Shown here: positions 1 through 8,667 of the stretch, piece by piece
Layout: every line of letters starts with the position of its first letter
Numbering within the stretch: position 1 is the stretch's first letter
DNA from: Croceivirga sp.
GTDB taxonomy: Bacteria > Bacteroidota > Bacteroidia > Flavobacteriales > Flavobacteriaceae
DNA length: 64,000 bases
Reading direction: 5' to 3'
Assembly (NCBI GenBank): GCA_028284935.1
Contig: JANQQQ010000039.1
Coordinates: 248,001 to 312,000, forward strand
Program-made: the position numbers and the translations under genes
Notes under the pieces: model-generated
What the model was told of the DNA's origin: nothing
The model's input: only the letters and a program-made list of their open reading frames with translations
Database searches by the model: none

Positions 1-227
1 ACCTTTCCCTTTTGGTCAATAGAGCTACGATGCAGGGCATGGTCGTTTTTGATTGGGCAAAACGCTATGGCGAAGGCGCCCAACAGATGGGCATGTGGAT
101 GGCACAGGGAAAATTAAAAAGTAAGGAAGATGTGTACGAAGGCATTGAAAATTTCCCAGAAACCTATAGCCGACTTTTTAGTGGGGACAAAATGGGGAAG
201 TTGGTGCTCAAAGTCTTAGAGGAATAG
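1..227 (+). CDS. NADP-dependent alkenal/quinone reductase, C-terminal end (partial)
   Basis: Only the C-terminus is present. The reading frame is open from base 3 and the 5' part lies before the window. The residues after the TTG at 12 (LVNRATMQGMVVFDW, then YGEGAQQMGMWMAQGKL and a GKLVLKV tail) match the end of CurA/prostaglandin-reductase-like members of the zinc-independent medium-chain dehydrogenase family, which reduce activated double bonds with NADPH. The next gene starts 5 bp after the stop, so it is the first visible member of a rightward operon. The substrate is unknown. Confidence 0.8.
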   Translation, partial: LSLLVNRATMQGMVVFDWAKRYGEGAQQMGMWMAQGKLKSKEDVYEGIENFPETYSRLFSGDKMGKLVLKVLEE

Positions 228-232
228 GCACT

Positions 233-1207
233 ATGAAAGCAATTCGGTGTAAATCGTATGGCCCACCTTCCAATTTGGTTTTGGAGGATCTTGATGCTCT
301 AAAAACGGGACCAAAACAGGTGGTGGTCGCTACGAAAGCATGTGGCCTCAACTTTCCGGACACCTTGATTATCCAAGGCTTATATCAATTCAAGCCGGAT
401 TTGCCCTTTACACCGGGCAGTGACTTGGCCGGGATTGTAAAGGAAGTGGGCGAGGGGGTAAAGCATCTGGAAGTGGGACAGGAAGTATTCGGGTTCGTAC
501 CTTACGGTGCCCTGGCAGAGGAGGTTTTGGTGCCGGCGAGTGCCTGTTTTCCAAAACCACCGCAAATGGATTTTGAGACGGCAGCCTCATTTTTAATGGC
601 ATACGGTACGTCCTATCATGCACTGCATGACCGTGGTCAACTGAAGGAAGGGGAAACCCTTTTGGTACTTGGAGCGTCAGGAGGTGTTGGGCTGGCTGCG
701 GTGGAATTAGGCAAATTAATGGGAGCTAGGGTAATTGCCGCAGCTTCAACGGATGGGAAATTAGAACTCTGTAAAGGTTACGGGGCGGACATCACAATAA
801 ATTACAATGAGCAGGACCTAAAGACCACATTGAAGGAATTGACCAATGGCAAAGGAGTCGATGTTGTTTACGATCCCGTTGGTGGTCCTTATTCAGAACC
901 TGCCTTGAGGGCCACGGCACGTTATGGACGATTTTTGGTTGTTGGATTTGCTGCGGGCGATATTCCAAAAATCCCCTTGAACCTGCCCTTGCTTAAAGAG
1001 GCCGAAGTTGTTGGGGTTTTCTGGGGTAGCTTCGCCATGAAAGAACCTCAGGCCAATATGGCCAACAGCATGCAACTGATGAAATGGCATGCCGAGGGAA
1101 AGCTAAAACCCTATATCCATAAAACATATGAACTACAGGAAACTGCTGTAGCTCTGGAGGAAATGATACAACGCAAGGTTATGGGAAAACTGGTGGTAAC
1201 CATTTAA
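233..1207 (+). CDS. NADPH:quinone oxidoreductase family protein (zinc-independent MDR)
   Basis: A 324-residue medium-chain reductase/dehydrogenase. The N-terminal GroES-like part carries the CGLNFPDTLIIQGLY signature (about residues 37-51), and the Rossmann part has the nucleotide loop GASGGVGLAAVELGK (about residues 147-161). The zinc-binding cysteines of alcohol dehydrogenases are absent, which places it with quinone oxidoreductases (QOR2 type). These usually reduce quinones or enoyl-type double bonds with NADPH in the cytoplasm. It sits in an operon with an SDR, a MaoC hydratase and an acyl-CoA synthetase, so an enoyl-CoA or enone substrate is plausible, but that is inference. ATG 233 follows the previous stop by 5 bp. 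Confidence 0.88.
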   Translation: MKAIRCKSYGPPSNLVLEDLDALKTGPKQVVVATKACGLNFPDTLIIQGLYQFKPDLPFTPGSDLAGIVKEVGEGVKHLEVGQEVFGFVPYGALAEEVLVPASACFPKPPQMDFETAASFLMAYGTSYHALHDRGQLKEGETLLVLGASGGVGLAAVELGKLMGARVIAAASTDGKLELCKGYGADITINYNEQDLKTTLKELTNGKGVDVVYDPVGGPYSEPALRATARYGRFLVVGFAAGDIPKIPLNLPLLKEAEVVGVFWGSFAMKEPQANMANSMQLMKWHAEGKLKPYIHKTYELQETAVALEEMIQRKVMGKLVVTI

Positions 1208-1216
1208 AACTAGTAT

Positions 1217-1954
1217 ATGAGACTCAACGATAAAGTAGCTATAGTCACTGGGGGTTCACGTGGCATTGGACAAGCGATATCCGAATTATTTGCAAAAGAA
1301 GGAGCCGCCGTAATCATCATTGATTTACTTCCGCAAGGAGAAGCTGTTGCCAAAGGAATCAATTTAAACGGGGGAAAAGCCGAATTCCACTCAGTATCGG
1401 TGACGGACAAGGCGGCCATAGAAGCTTTGTTTGAAAAGATTAACTCGGAACATGGGAAAATAGACATCCTGATTAATAATGCTGGAATCACGCGTGACCG
1501 CACCTTGGAAAAAATGAGCGAAGACGAATGGGATGCGGTCATAGAGGTAAATTTAAAAGGGGTCTTTATTTGCACCCAAGCAGTTGCCCCTTACATGAAA
1601 GCCAACAAATATGGGCGCATCGTTAGTGCGGCATCCAATGTTGGACTGCGCGGTAATTTTGGTCAAACCAACTACGCCGCAACAAAAGCGGGGGTCATCG
1701 CCATGAGCAAAACATGGACCATGGAATTAGGTAAGTATGGCATCACCGCAAATGCTATTGCTCCCGGGTTCACCATGACAGATATGGTCAAAAAAATACC
1801 TGAGGAGCATTTTGCTGCGATTAAAGCAAGTATTCCCCTCAAAACTGTGGCCCAACCTATGGATATCGCTTACGGGTATTTATACCTGGCGTCTGATGAA
1901 GCTCGATTTGTTTCAGGGATTTGTCTAACCATTGATGGGGGAACTTCAAGATAA
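1217..1954 (+). CDS. SDR ketoreductase, FabG/PhaB-like
   Basis: A 245-residue classical short-chain dehydrogenase. It has the TGGSRGIG cofactor loop near residue 11, the NNAG motif, the YAATK catalytic Tyr/Lys pair and a C-terminal SGICLTIDGG ending typical of beta-ketoacyl-ACP or acetoacetyl-CoA reductases. Such enzymes interconvert 3-oxoacyl and 3-hydroxyacyl thioesters with NAD(P)H. The gene is 9 bp from the previous stop, and the MaoC hydratase that would use a 3-hydroxyacyl-CoA follows 5 bp later. An oxo/hydroxy/enoyl-CoA interconversion module is the most economical reading. It is unlikely to be the housekeeping fabG given the neighbours. Confidence 0.88.
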   Translation: MRLNDKVAIVTGGSRGIGQAISELFAKEGAAVIIIDLLPQGEAVAKGINLNGGKAEFHSVSVTDKAAIEALFEKINSEHGKIDILINNAGITRDRTLEKMSEDEWDAVIEVNLKGVFICTQAVAPYMKANKYGRIVSAASNVGLRGNFGQTNYAATKAGVIAMSKTWTMELGKYGITANAIAPGFTMTDMVKKIPEEHFAAIKASIPLKTVAQPMDIAYGYLYLASDEARFVSGICLTIDGGTSR

Positions 1955-1959
1955 TCGGT

Positions 1960-2424
1960 ATGTCAAAATTGGAATTGGAAAATTTATCGGCCTTGCAAAC
2001 CTGGGTAGGGAAAGAATTCCCCACAGGGGAATGGCTTACGGTTACCCAGGAAATGATTAATGATTTTGCCAAGGCTACCCTCGACTTTCAATGGATACAT
2101 GTAGACGTTGAAAAGGCGACCCAATTTTCCCCTTTTAAAAAACCGGTAGCCCATGGTTTTCTGTCACTGTCCTTGCTATCAAAAATGTTGGGAGATTTGA
2201 TTACCGTAAAGTCTGTGAAAATGGGGGTAAACTACGGTCTCAATAAAGTGCGTTTTCCAAATCCAGTTCTCGTGAATAGTAGGGTGCGTCTACGAGGTAG
2301 CGTGAAAGAACTAGAGCCTTATGGGGAAAATGGCATTAAAGTGACTTGGAGTTGTACGGTGGCCATTGAAGGATTGGAAAAACCTGCCTGCGTTGCTGAA
2401 TTTGTAAGCCTAATGTTTGAGTAA
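1960..2424 (+). CDS. MaoC family (R)-hydratase/dehydratase
   Basis: A 154-residue single hot-dog protein. The hydratase signature is visible around residues 40-65 (DFQWIHVDVEKA followed by PVAHGFLSLSL), including the Asp and His expected at the active site of R-specific enoyl-CoA hydratases. Family members of this NodN/PhaJ-like length hydrate trans-2-enoyl-CoA to (R)-3-hydroxyacyl-CoA. It lies directly after the FabG-like reductase and before an acyl-CoA synthetase. The exact chain-length preference cannot be read from the sequence. Confidence 0.85.
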   Translation: MSKLELENLSALQTWVGKEFPTGEWLTVTQEMINDFAKATLDFQWIHVDVEKATQFSPFKKPVAHGFLSLSLLSKMLGDLITVKSVKMGVNYGLNKVRFPNPVLVNSRVRLRGSVKELEPYGENGIKVTWSCTVAIEGLEKPACVAEFVSLMFE

Positions 2425-2507
2425 CCTATAGGTATCCAGGTCTCCATTTGGTTACCTAGTGTTCAATTTCGTATTTTAAGGGACTACGAACCCAACTAGG
2501 CTACCCA

Positions 2508-4325
2508 ATGACCCGATTATTTGATTTACTCTACCATCAATTAAACAATTTTCCTTCCCCTAAAGCCTTAAATGCCCGAAACAGTGATGGGGAATGGGAT
2601 TCCTATAGTACGGAACAGGTCGTTTCCATGGCTGAGAGGGCTGCTTCCGGGCTGCATTCAATTGGATTGGAAAAAGGGGACCGAGTCGCCTTAGTGGCAT
2701 ACAAAAACCGCCCCGAGTGGTTGATCATGGATTTCGCCATCCAATTGGCCGGTATGGTAAGTGTGCCCCTTTATCCTACCATTAGTGTTGGGGAGTACGA
2801 ATACATCCTCAATGAAGCTGAAGTTAAGGCAGCTTTCTGCGGTGGTTTGGATCTAGTGAATAAATTGGACTCGGCCCAAAAAAAAGTAAAAAGCTTAAAA
2901 CACATCTTTGTTTTTGATCGGGAAATTGATGGAACCTATTGGGAGTCTATTTTCGATGATGCACATAAGAAAACGATTGAACAAAATAGGGAAACCATTG
3001 GACCTGAGGATTTGGCCACGATCATTTACACTTCTGGCACCACGGGCAATCCAAAAGGGGTAATGCTCTGTCATAGGAACATTATGTTTGTCATTGAGAA
3101 AACGTTCCCCCATTTAATGGCCATTGCCGGAGATAATGTCATCAGTTTTCTGCCATTGTGCCATATTTTTGAACGGGCCGTTGCCATGGCCTTTATTTTT
3201 GGCGGAGCCCAAGTGCACTTTGTGGGTACGGACAACCTCAGTGGCCCCGATGGTGATTTACAGGCGGTAAAACCGGTCACCTTCTCCTCGGTCCCCCGTT
3301 TATTGGAAAAGGTATATGAAGCCATATATAACAAGGGGCTTGCGCTTGAAGGAACCAAACGAAAACTCTTTTTCTGGGCCTTGGAGTTGACCAAAGATTA
3401 TCAAATCGATCAAAAATTATCCTTTGGAAAAAAGCTACAATGGAGAATTGCCGACAAGCTCATTTTTAGTAAATGGCGCGAAGCCCTTGGAGGTGAGGTA
3501 AGGGCTATCATCACCGGAGCCGCACCCTGTCCGGTAAATGTGATACAAGTGTTCTGCGCTGCTGGAATCCCAATACGGGAAGGGTATGGATTAACAGAAA
3601 CGTCCCCAACCATTTCCCTCAATACCATGGAACCTGATGGAATAATTATGGGAACTACCGGACCTATAATCGATGGCGTTGAAGTTCGGATCGATTCTGA
3701 AGGGGATTATCGTGAAGGTGAGGGTGAGATATTGGTACACGGGGACAATGTGATGATGGGCTATTACAAAAAACCGGAAGAGACCGCTAAGGTATTTAAG
3801 GAAATGGATGGGAAAAAATGGTTTTGTACCGGAGACATTGGCAAGTTGGTCACGGGTCCGACCGGGAGAACATTCCTTAAAATAACGGACCGAAAAAAGG
3901 AGTTGTTAAAAACTTCAGGTGGAAAATATGTAGCTCCGGCGCCTATTGAGAATAAAATAAAAGAGGATTTCCTTATCGAACAAATGATGGTAGTGGGGGA
4001 TAAACAAAAGTTCGTCACTGCATTGATCGTTCCTGCCGAAGAGGCCTTAAAAAGCTGGTGCGAACAAAAAGGAATTCCTTGGGAGGGCATGGAACTTATG
4101 GTAAAGCATAAAAAAGTGCGAGAGAAATATCAAAAAGTCATTGATGGTTACAACCCCATGTTCAGTCATATTGAGCAGATCAAGAAGTTTGATTTGGTAG
4201 CTTCCCAATGGCTTCCCATCCATCCGGATGGCGCCGAAGCGGAGTTAACACCAACCTTAAAACTGAAAAGAAGGGTCATCCGTAAAAAGTTTAGCAAAGA
4301 AATTGCCGAACTTTACGCATACTAA
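2508..4325 (+). CDS. Long-chain acyl-CoA synthetase (AMP-forming)
   Basis: A 605-residue ANL-superfamily enzyme. The P-loop-like motif IIYTSGTTGNPKG lies near residues 172-184, the EGYGLTETSP motif near residue 360, the TGD motif near residue 440 and the hinge DRKKELLKTSGGKYVAP near residue 460 with the C-terminal catalytic Lys region. The long insert and length fit the FadD15/long-chain fatty acid-CoA ligase group, which activates free fatty acids with ATP and CoA. A gap of 83 bp separates it from the MaoC gene, so it may have its own promoter. It probably feeds the upstream reductase/hydratase genes. Confidence 0.92.
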   Translation: MTRLFDLLYHQLNNFPSPKALNARNSDGEWDSYSTEQVVSMAERAASGLHSIGLEKGDRVALVAYKNRPEWLIMDFAIQLAGMVSVPLYPTISVGEYEYILNEAEVKAAFCGGLDLVNKLDSAQKKVKSLKHIFVFDREIDGTYWESIFDDAHKKTIEQNRETIGPEDLATIIYTSGTTGNPKGVMLCHRNIMFVIEKTFPHLMAIAGDNVISFLPLCHIFERAVAMAFIFGGAQVHFVGTDNLSGPDGDLQAVKPVTFSSVPRLLEKVYEAIYNKGLALEGTKRKLFFWALELTKDYQIDQKLSFGKKLQWRIADKLIFSKWREALGGEVRAIITGAAPCPVNVIQVFCAAGIPIREGYGLTETSPTISLNTMEPDGIIMGTTGPIIDGVEVRIDSEGDYREGEGEILVHGDNVMMGYYKKPEETAKVFKEMDGKKWFCTGDIGKLVTGPTGRTFLKITDRKKELLKTSGGKYVAPAPIENKIKEDFLIEQMMVVGDKQKFVTALIVPAEEALKSWCEQKGIPWEGMELMVKHKKVREKYQKVIDGYNPMFSHIEQIKKFDLVASQWLPIHPDGAEAELTPTLKLKRRVIRKKFSKEIAELYAY

Positions 4326-4340
4326 TTTTTGACTCCAGCC

Positions 4341-4799
4341 ATGAAGACGCCTTCGGTTTTTAAGATCAATCTTTTTACCTTTTTTAAACTTCCCTCCGCC
4401 TGGTGGTGTGGGGTACGTTTAAAATCGATAGATGAAAAAAGTACGGTGGTTACCGTCAAGCACCGATGGTTCAATCAAAACCCCTTTAATTCCATGTTTT
4501 GGGCCGTTCAGGGCATGGCCGCTGAATTTACTACAGGCATTTTGGTTTCCACGGCCATTCGGGTGAGTGGTCGCAAGATTTCCATGTTGGTTCAGAACAA
4601 CAATGCCAACTTTTCCAAAAAGGCTACAGGAAGAATAACTTTTAGCTGTGAAGATGGACATTTGATCTCCGAAGCCTTGAGAAAAACTATAGATACGGGC
4701 CAAGGAGAGACTATTTGGATGAAATCGGTTGGAGTGAATGAAGATGGAGTGGTAGTTTCGACGTTTAATTTTGAGTGGACTGTGAAACTAAAAAGTTAG
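4341..4799 (+). CDS. DUF4442 domain protein (PaaI-type thioesterase-like hot-dog)
   Basis: About 152 residues from the ATG at 4341; an upstream in-frame TTG at 4329 would add MTPA but is less likely. The sequence has the DUF4442 pattern, with an N-terminal FKLPSAWWCGVRL, then RWFNQNPFNSMFWAVQGMAAE and a C-terminal FNFEWTVK. The family is a hot-dog fold related to acyl-CoA thioesterases. It starts 15 bp after the acyl-CoA synthetase stop, consistent with co-transcription and with an acyl-thioester substrate, but no catalytic activity is shown. Confidence 0.8.
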   Translation: MKTPSVFKINLFTFFKLPSAWWCGVRLKSIDEKSTVVTVKHRWFNQNPFNSMFWAVQGMAAEFTTGILVSTAIRVSGRKISMLVQNNNANFSKKATGRITFSCEDGHLISEALRKTIDTGQGETIWMKSVGVNEDGVVVSTFNFEWTVKLKS

Positions 4800-4947
4800 C
4801 TGTCCCAAGTGACTTTTTTAAAAAAAGGTGTCCAATAGGTATCTCGAAATTTGGAATAGTGGTTTTTATCATATTATGTATGAATCGACCAAAATTTTAG
4901 TAATTTCAGAACGTATTAAAAATAACCGCAAATTAATTTATACATAG

Positions 4948-5274
4948 ATGGGAAAATTTGAAATTAAAGCTTCAGGATCAGACAAGTGCATGTTCAACTT
5001 AAAAGCGGGTAACGGACAGGTCATTTTGACCAGTCAAGCCTATGCCAGTATGGATGGCTGCAAAAATGGAATTGAATCCGTTCGTAAAAACTCACAGAGT
5101 GATGCTCAGTTTGAGCGCAAAACGGCAAAGGATGGCAGCCCATTTTTCACATTAAACGCTACCAATGGTCAGGTCATTGGTAAAAGCGAAATGTACAGCT
5201 CTACGGACGCCATGGAAAATGGTATCGCTTCTGTGAAAAAGAATGCTCCGGACGCGGATGTAGTGGAAGCTTAA
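4948..5274 (+). CDS. YegP-like DUF1508 protein, two tandem repeats
   Basis: A 108-residue cytoplasmic protein made of two DUF1508 repeats (roughly residues 1-50 and 51-102). Each has the pattern KFE.K..., a Gly-containing NGQVI core and a SM(D)GC/NGI.SV helix. The family is structurally known from E. coli YegP but its function is not established. It stands alone, 148 bp from the preceding operon, and a strong intrinsic terminator follows its stop, so it is probably monocistronic. Confidence 0.88.
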   Translation: MGKFEIKASGSDKCMFNLKAGNGQVILTSQAYASMDGCKNGIESVRKNSQSDAQFERKTAKDGSPFFTLNATNGQVIGKSEMYSSTDAMENGIASVKKNAPDADVVEA

Positions 5275-5296
5275 GCTTTTAAGTGCGTAAAATAAT

Positions 5297-5322
5297 AGGC
5301 GGCTTTTTGGTCGCCTTTTTTT
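5297..5322 (+). terminator. Intrinsic terminator after the YegP-like gene
   Basis: Stem AGGCGGC (5297-5303) pairs with GTCGCCT (5310-5316) with one G-T pair, around a six-base loop, and is followed by a run of seven T. It lies 23 bp after the stop codon at 5274. Confidence 0.85.
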
Positions 5323-5388
5323 GTTTGTTATTCGTAACAAAAAGGTAAATTAAGTTACCTATAACAAAAACGATAAAACAATCAAAAA

Positions 5389-6186
5389 ATGAATGCACAC
5401 GAAATTGACTATGAAATCCATGGGGAGGAAATGCAATATGTTGAAATTGAACTGGATCCCCAAGAAGCGGTAGTAGCCGAAGCAGGCAGCTTTATGATGA
5501 TGGATACCGATATTAAGATGGATACCATATTTGGAGATGGGTCCAATCAGGATTCCGGTGTCTTGGGGAAGTTGTTCTCCGCAGGAAAACGCTTATTAAC
5601 TGGGGAAAGTCTTTTTATGACCGCCTTTTTGAACGTAGGTCAAGGGAAAAAGCAGGTCAGTTTTGCGTCGCCCTATCCAGGAAAGATTTTGCCCATAGAT
5701 TTGTCTGAGGTTGGCGGTAAGTTCATCTGTCAAAAAGATGCTTTCCTCTGCGCGGCAAAAGGGGTTACGGTGGGCATTGAATTTTCCAAAAAATTGGGCC
5801 GCGGACTTTTTGGAGGCGAAGGCTTTATCATGCAAAAACTGGAGGGTGATGGGATGTCCTTTGTGCATGCTGGAGGAACCTTGGCCAAGAAGACCCTTGG
5901 CCCCGGAGAAGTCCTAAAGGTAGATACCGGTTGTATTGTAGGTTTCTCCAAAGATGTGGATTACAATATTGAGTTTGTAGGCGGTATTAGAAATACGGTT
6001 TTTGGAGGCGAAGGTCTCTTTTTTGCTACCCTACGAGGACCGGGAACGGTATACGTGCAGTCTTTACCCTTTAGCCGATTGGCAGGTCGAGTGCTTGCAG
6101 CGGTTCCGCGGGGTGGAAAGGACAAAGGCGAAGGTAGCATTTTGGGCACCCTTGGGGATATTGCCATGGGGGACCGGGGCTTTTAA
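5389..6186 (+). CDS. TIGR00266/AIM24 family protein
   Basis: A 265-residue protein with the repeated beta-rich AIM24-like pattern: YVEIELDPQEAVVAEAGSFM at the N-terminus, glycine-rich FGGEGF and FGGEGLFFATLRGPG segments in the middle and end, and a C-terminal QSLPFSRLAGRV. The fold resembles a tryptophan RNA-binding attenuator-like trimer. The bacterial members have no settled function, and the yeast homologue is a mitochondrial inner-membrane protein. It is monocistronic, flanked by a terminator upstream and a 108 bp gap downstream. Confidence 0.87.
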   Translation: MNAHEIDYEIHGEEMQYVEIELDPQEAVVAEAGSFMMMDTDIKMDTIFGDGSNQDSGVLGKLFSAGKRLLTGESLFMTAFLNVGQGKKQVSFASPYPGKILPIDLSEVGGKFICQKDAFLCAAKGVTVGIEFSKKLGRGLFGGEGFIMQKLEGDGMSFVHAGGTLAKKTLGPGEVLKVDTGCIVGFSKDVDYNIEFVGGIRNTVFGGEGLFFATLRGPGTVYVQSLPFSRLAGRVLAAVPRGGKDKGEGSILGTLGDIAMGDRGF

Positions 6187-6294
6187 AGAAAAAATGGCAT
6201 TGATCAGCGCATCTTACCACCTCATGGTAAACAAACGTTACCAACAGAATAATCACTAAAAAAGCCTACTTTTATAATAGTGATTTGAGTACGT

Positions 6295-6807
6295 ATGTTG
6301 TTTTTTAGAAAAGCCGTTTTTATTGTTTTAACCTTCTTTTTTGCATCTCTATTAAGTTTTTGTTCCAATAATGACGATTCCGGAGATACCGATGATGATA
6401 CTACCGGAGGTACTGACGACGAAATTAGTATTGACCTCGAAGAAATATCAGGGGAATACTCAGGATTGGCAGCTAACGCTACGGTAAGTGATGATATTTC
6501 AATGCGGATAATACCAACAAGTGTGGAAGGACAGTACGCTATCCAGTTCTTTGGATTTAGCGACCTTAGGCCATGTTGTAATTCAAATGATAGACCCGAT
6601 GGTACTGGAACGCTTTTTACTGGGAATAGTCAGTTGAGTATTCGTATTAACTGGAGTTCAGATTCTCCTCAATGCACGGGAACCTACATAGGTTCCGGTG
6701 GCTCATTTGGTATGGGACGAATCATTATCGAGATGAATGTTGATCTGTCATGTCTTGAAAATGAAGATACCCAAAGATTTAACGTCATGAAAATAGCAGA
6801 TCTGTAG
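6295..6807 (+). CDS. Hypothetical lipoprotein with acidic linker
   Basis: A 170-residue protein with a hydrophobic signal (residues 4-22) ending in LLSFC, then an Asp/Thr/Gly-rich stretch (NNDDSGDTDDDTTGG, residues 24-38). This is the arrangement of a type II signal peptide followed by a flexible tether. The remainder is a predicted soluble beta-type domain with four Cys (two adjacent at CCNSND, then single Cys near residues 123 and 150). I recognise no named domain. It is probably anchored in the outer membrane or periplasm. The neighbours give no clue. Confidence 0.65.
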   Translation: MLFFRKAVFIVLTFFFASLLSFCSNNDDSGDTDDDTTGGTDDEISIDLEEISGEYSGLAANATVSDDISMRIIPTSVEGQYAIQFFGFSDLRPCCNSNDRPDGTGTLFTGNSQLSIRINWSSDSPQCTGTYIGSGGSFGMGRIIIEMNVDLSCLENEDTQRFNVMKIADL

Positions 6808-6983
6808 CATAAATAATTTGTTTTGAACGGGACCAAATCGCTTTCCTTTAATATCATCTTGGCCTAGGTTCTTAGCAAACAACTTCATGGCGTAGCGTGC
6901 GATAAGGCGAGAATGCAACATATAGAGTAAAAGGTCCATTTCGGAAAAACAAGAAAGTTTAAACCACCTAGTTAGTTCGTCTT

Positions 6984-7637
6984 ATGAACTTCAATAATCT
7001 TTTCGCCTTTTTGGAGGAACTCCAAAACAACAACAACAAAGAATGGATGGATGCCCATCGCAAAAGGTACCATGAGATACGAAATGGTTTTATGGGCTGG
7101 TTGGATGGGTTGAACTCCATATTGGAAGAACGGGATGAAGGGTATTACCCTACCCCCGGGAAACGAGGTATTAATCGTATCAACAACAATTTAATGTTCC
7201 ATCCCAATAAACCGGTCTATAAAGACCATTTTGGCGCCGGACTGGACAAGGCACCAAAATCCGCTGATTTTTATATTCACATTGGAGTCAATGAATGTAT
7301 GCTTGCTGGTGGTTTTTGGCGCCCTGACCCAAAAACACTTCGGAACATCAGGGATGGTATTGATTACAATGGGGAGGAGTTGGTAAAAATTATGGGTAAG
7401 AAATCCTTCAAAGCCACTTTTGGGGAGCTGTACAAAGACGAACGTTTGACCAATGCGCCGAAAGGATTTTCCAATGACCATCCCCACATCAACTTACTCC
7501 GGAACAAGTCCTTTGCGGTAGTGCGAGAGATAACCCAAAGGGATGTCTCTCATCCAGACTTTAACGACTTGGTATTGGAAACGTATTTCGAGATGCTCCC
7601 CTTTAGAAGATACTTGAACGAGGCGGCGATGCTATAA
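6984..7637 (+). CDS. DUF2461 domain-containing protein
   Basis: A 217-residue protein with the DUF2461 pattern: LFAFLEELQNNNNKEWMDAHRKRY at the N-terminus, RINNNLMFHPNKPVYKDHFG in the first third, then FYIHIGVNECMLAGGFW and a long C-terminal helix region with LLRNKSFAVVRE. The family is widespread in Bacteroidetes and has no established function. It is separated by only 13 bp from the Crp/Fnr regulator that follows, which suggests co-transcription. Confidence 0.88.
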   Translation: MNFNNLFAFLEELQNNNNKEWMDAHRKRYHEIRNGFMGWLDGLNSILEERDEGYYPTPGKRGINRINNNLMFHPNKPVYKDHFGAGLDKAPKSADFYIHIGVNECMLAGGFWRPDPKTLRNIRDGIDYNGEELVKIMGKKSFKATFGELYKDERLTNAPKGFSNDHPHINLLRNKSFAVVREITQRDVSHPDFNDLVLETYFEMLPFRRYLNEAAML

Positions 7638-7650
7638 TTTAAACACTTAC

Positions 7651-8241
7651 ATGGGCTCTTATGTAAACCAAGAATATTTTGATCCTTTCTTTGGGAATTT
7701 TGAAAAGCACATCCCTCTTTCGGATGTAGAAAAACGAATCATTTCGGAAAACCTAAAGTGTATGGATGTCCCAAAAAACACACTTGTGTTATCCCAAGGT
7801 AGTAAGGTAAACACTATTTTTTATGTGGTGAGTGGGGCCCTTAGGGCATATCATCTCAATGAAAAAGGAAAAGAGTCAACGGTGATGTTCGCTATCAGGG
7901 ACTGGTGGATAACCGATATGAATGGCTTTACCCATCAAGACCTTGCCCAAGTTTCTTTGGAAACCTTGGAAGATTCAAAGCTCGTTGGGTTGGGTTATGA
8001 AGTTTTGGAATCACTTCTCCGAGAATTACCAAGACTTGAACGGTTTTTTAGGATTTTATTTCAACGTGCATACATACGCGAACAGTCGAGGTTGTTACGG
8101 CAACTTTCCATGGACGTGGCCAAAAGATATCGTGCTTTCGTGGAGAGGTATCCTAACATCGTTGCTGCCGTGTCCCAAAAGCAAATGGCTTCCTATCTTG
8201 GTGTGACCCCGGAATTTTTGAGTCAGGTTAAAAACAAATGA
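7651..8241 (+). CDS. Crp/Fnr family transcriptional regulator
   Basis: A 196-residue protein with an N-terminal cyclic-nucleotide-binding-like beta barrel (residues about 25-120, including LVLSQGSKVNTIFYVVSGALRAY) and a short C-terminal helix-turn-helix (SQKQMASYLGVTPEFLSQVKNK) that ends at the recognition helix. That compact C-terminus is normal for Bacteroidetes members. No Cys cluster for an FNR iron-sulphur centre is present, so the ligand is unknown. It follows DUF2461 by 13 bp. Targets are not evident. Confidence 0.88.
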   Translation: MGSYVNQEYFDPFFGNFEKHIPLSDVEKRIISENLKCMDVPKNTLVLSQGSKVNTIFYVVSGALRAYHLNEKGKESTVMFAIRDWWITDMNGFTHQDLAQVSLETLEDSKLVGLGYEVLESLLRELPRLERFFRILFQRAYIREQSRLLRQLSMDVAKRYRAFVERYPNIVAAVSQKQMASYLGVTPEFLSQVKNK

Positions 8242-8307
8242 CACATTCTTAAACTATCTTATTCCGGAAAAAAACAGGAAGGGTTTGCTTTGCAAAAAAT
8301 AAAGCAT

Positions 8308-8667
8308 ATGATGTTAATTTTGATTGCAGGTCCCTATCGAAGTGGAACAGGAAATGATCCAAGATTGATAAAAAAGAATATGGATCAACTTGAGGCAATG
8401 GCTTTACCCATTTTTAGGAAGGGTCACATTCCCATGATAGGGGAATGGGTGGCCAATCCGTTGATTCACTTGGCAGGCTCCAAAGAGGTGGGGGATGCAA
8501 TTTTTAAGGAAATCCAATATCCTACGGCCCACCGTCTTTTGACAAAATGCGATGCTATTTTACGTATCCCTGGGGATTCTACCGGAGCTGATAATGATGT
8601 TGAAATAGCCAAGTCCTTAGGATTGAAAATCTTTTATTCGATTAACGAGATACCGGATGCTAAGTAA
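8308..8667 (+). CDS. DUF4406 domain protein (nucleoside deoxyribosyltransferase-like fold)
   Basis: About 119 residues from ATG 8308 (a second ATG at 8311); an in-frame TTG at 8290 adds six residues without support. The core LILIAGPYRSGTGNDP, then GHIPMIGEWVANPL, and the C-terminal CDAILRIPGDSTGADNDVEIAKSLG give the DUF4406 signature, with a Rossmann-like fold related to nucleoside 2-deoxyribosyltransferases. The stop overlaps the start of nudK by 11 bp, so the two are translationally coupled. A nucleotide or nucleotide-sugar substrate is inferred from this pairing. Confidence 0.82.
   Translation: MMLILIAGPYRSGTGNDPRLIKKNMDQLEAMALPIFRKGHIPMIGEWVANPLIHLAGSKEVGDAIFKEIQYPTAHRLLTKCDAILRIPGDSTGADNDVEIAKSLGLKIFYSINEIPDAK

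Noticed and set aside
239-248. CAATTCGGT inside the quinone oxidoreductase gene
   Set aside because: It resembles half-site two, but lies in coding sequence and has no partner half-site or -7 box at the required distances.
6748-6939. A 63-codon minus ORF (MDLLLYMLHSRLIARYAMKL at its start) partly in the gap after the lipoprotein gene
   Set aside because: Its start region looks protein-like and may be a remnant, but the second half is antisense to the lipoprotein gene and no family is recognised.
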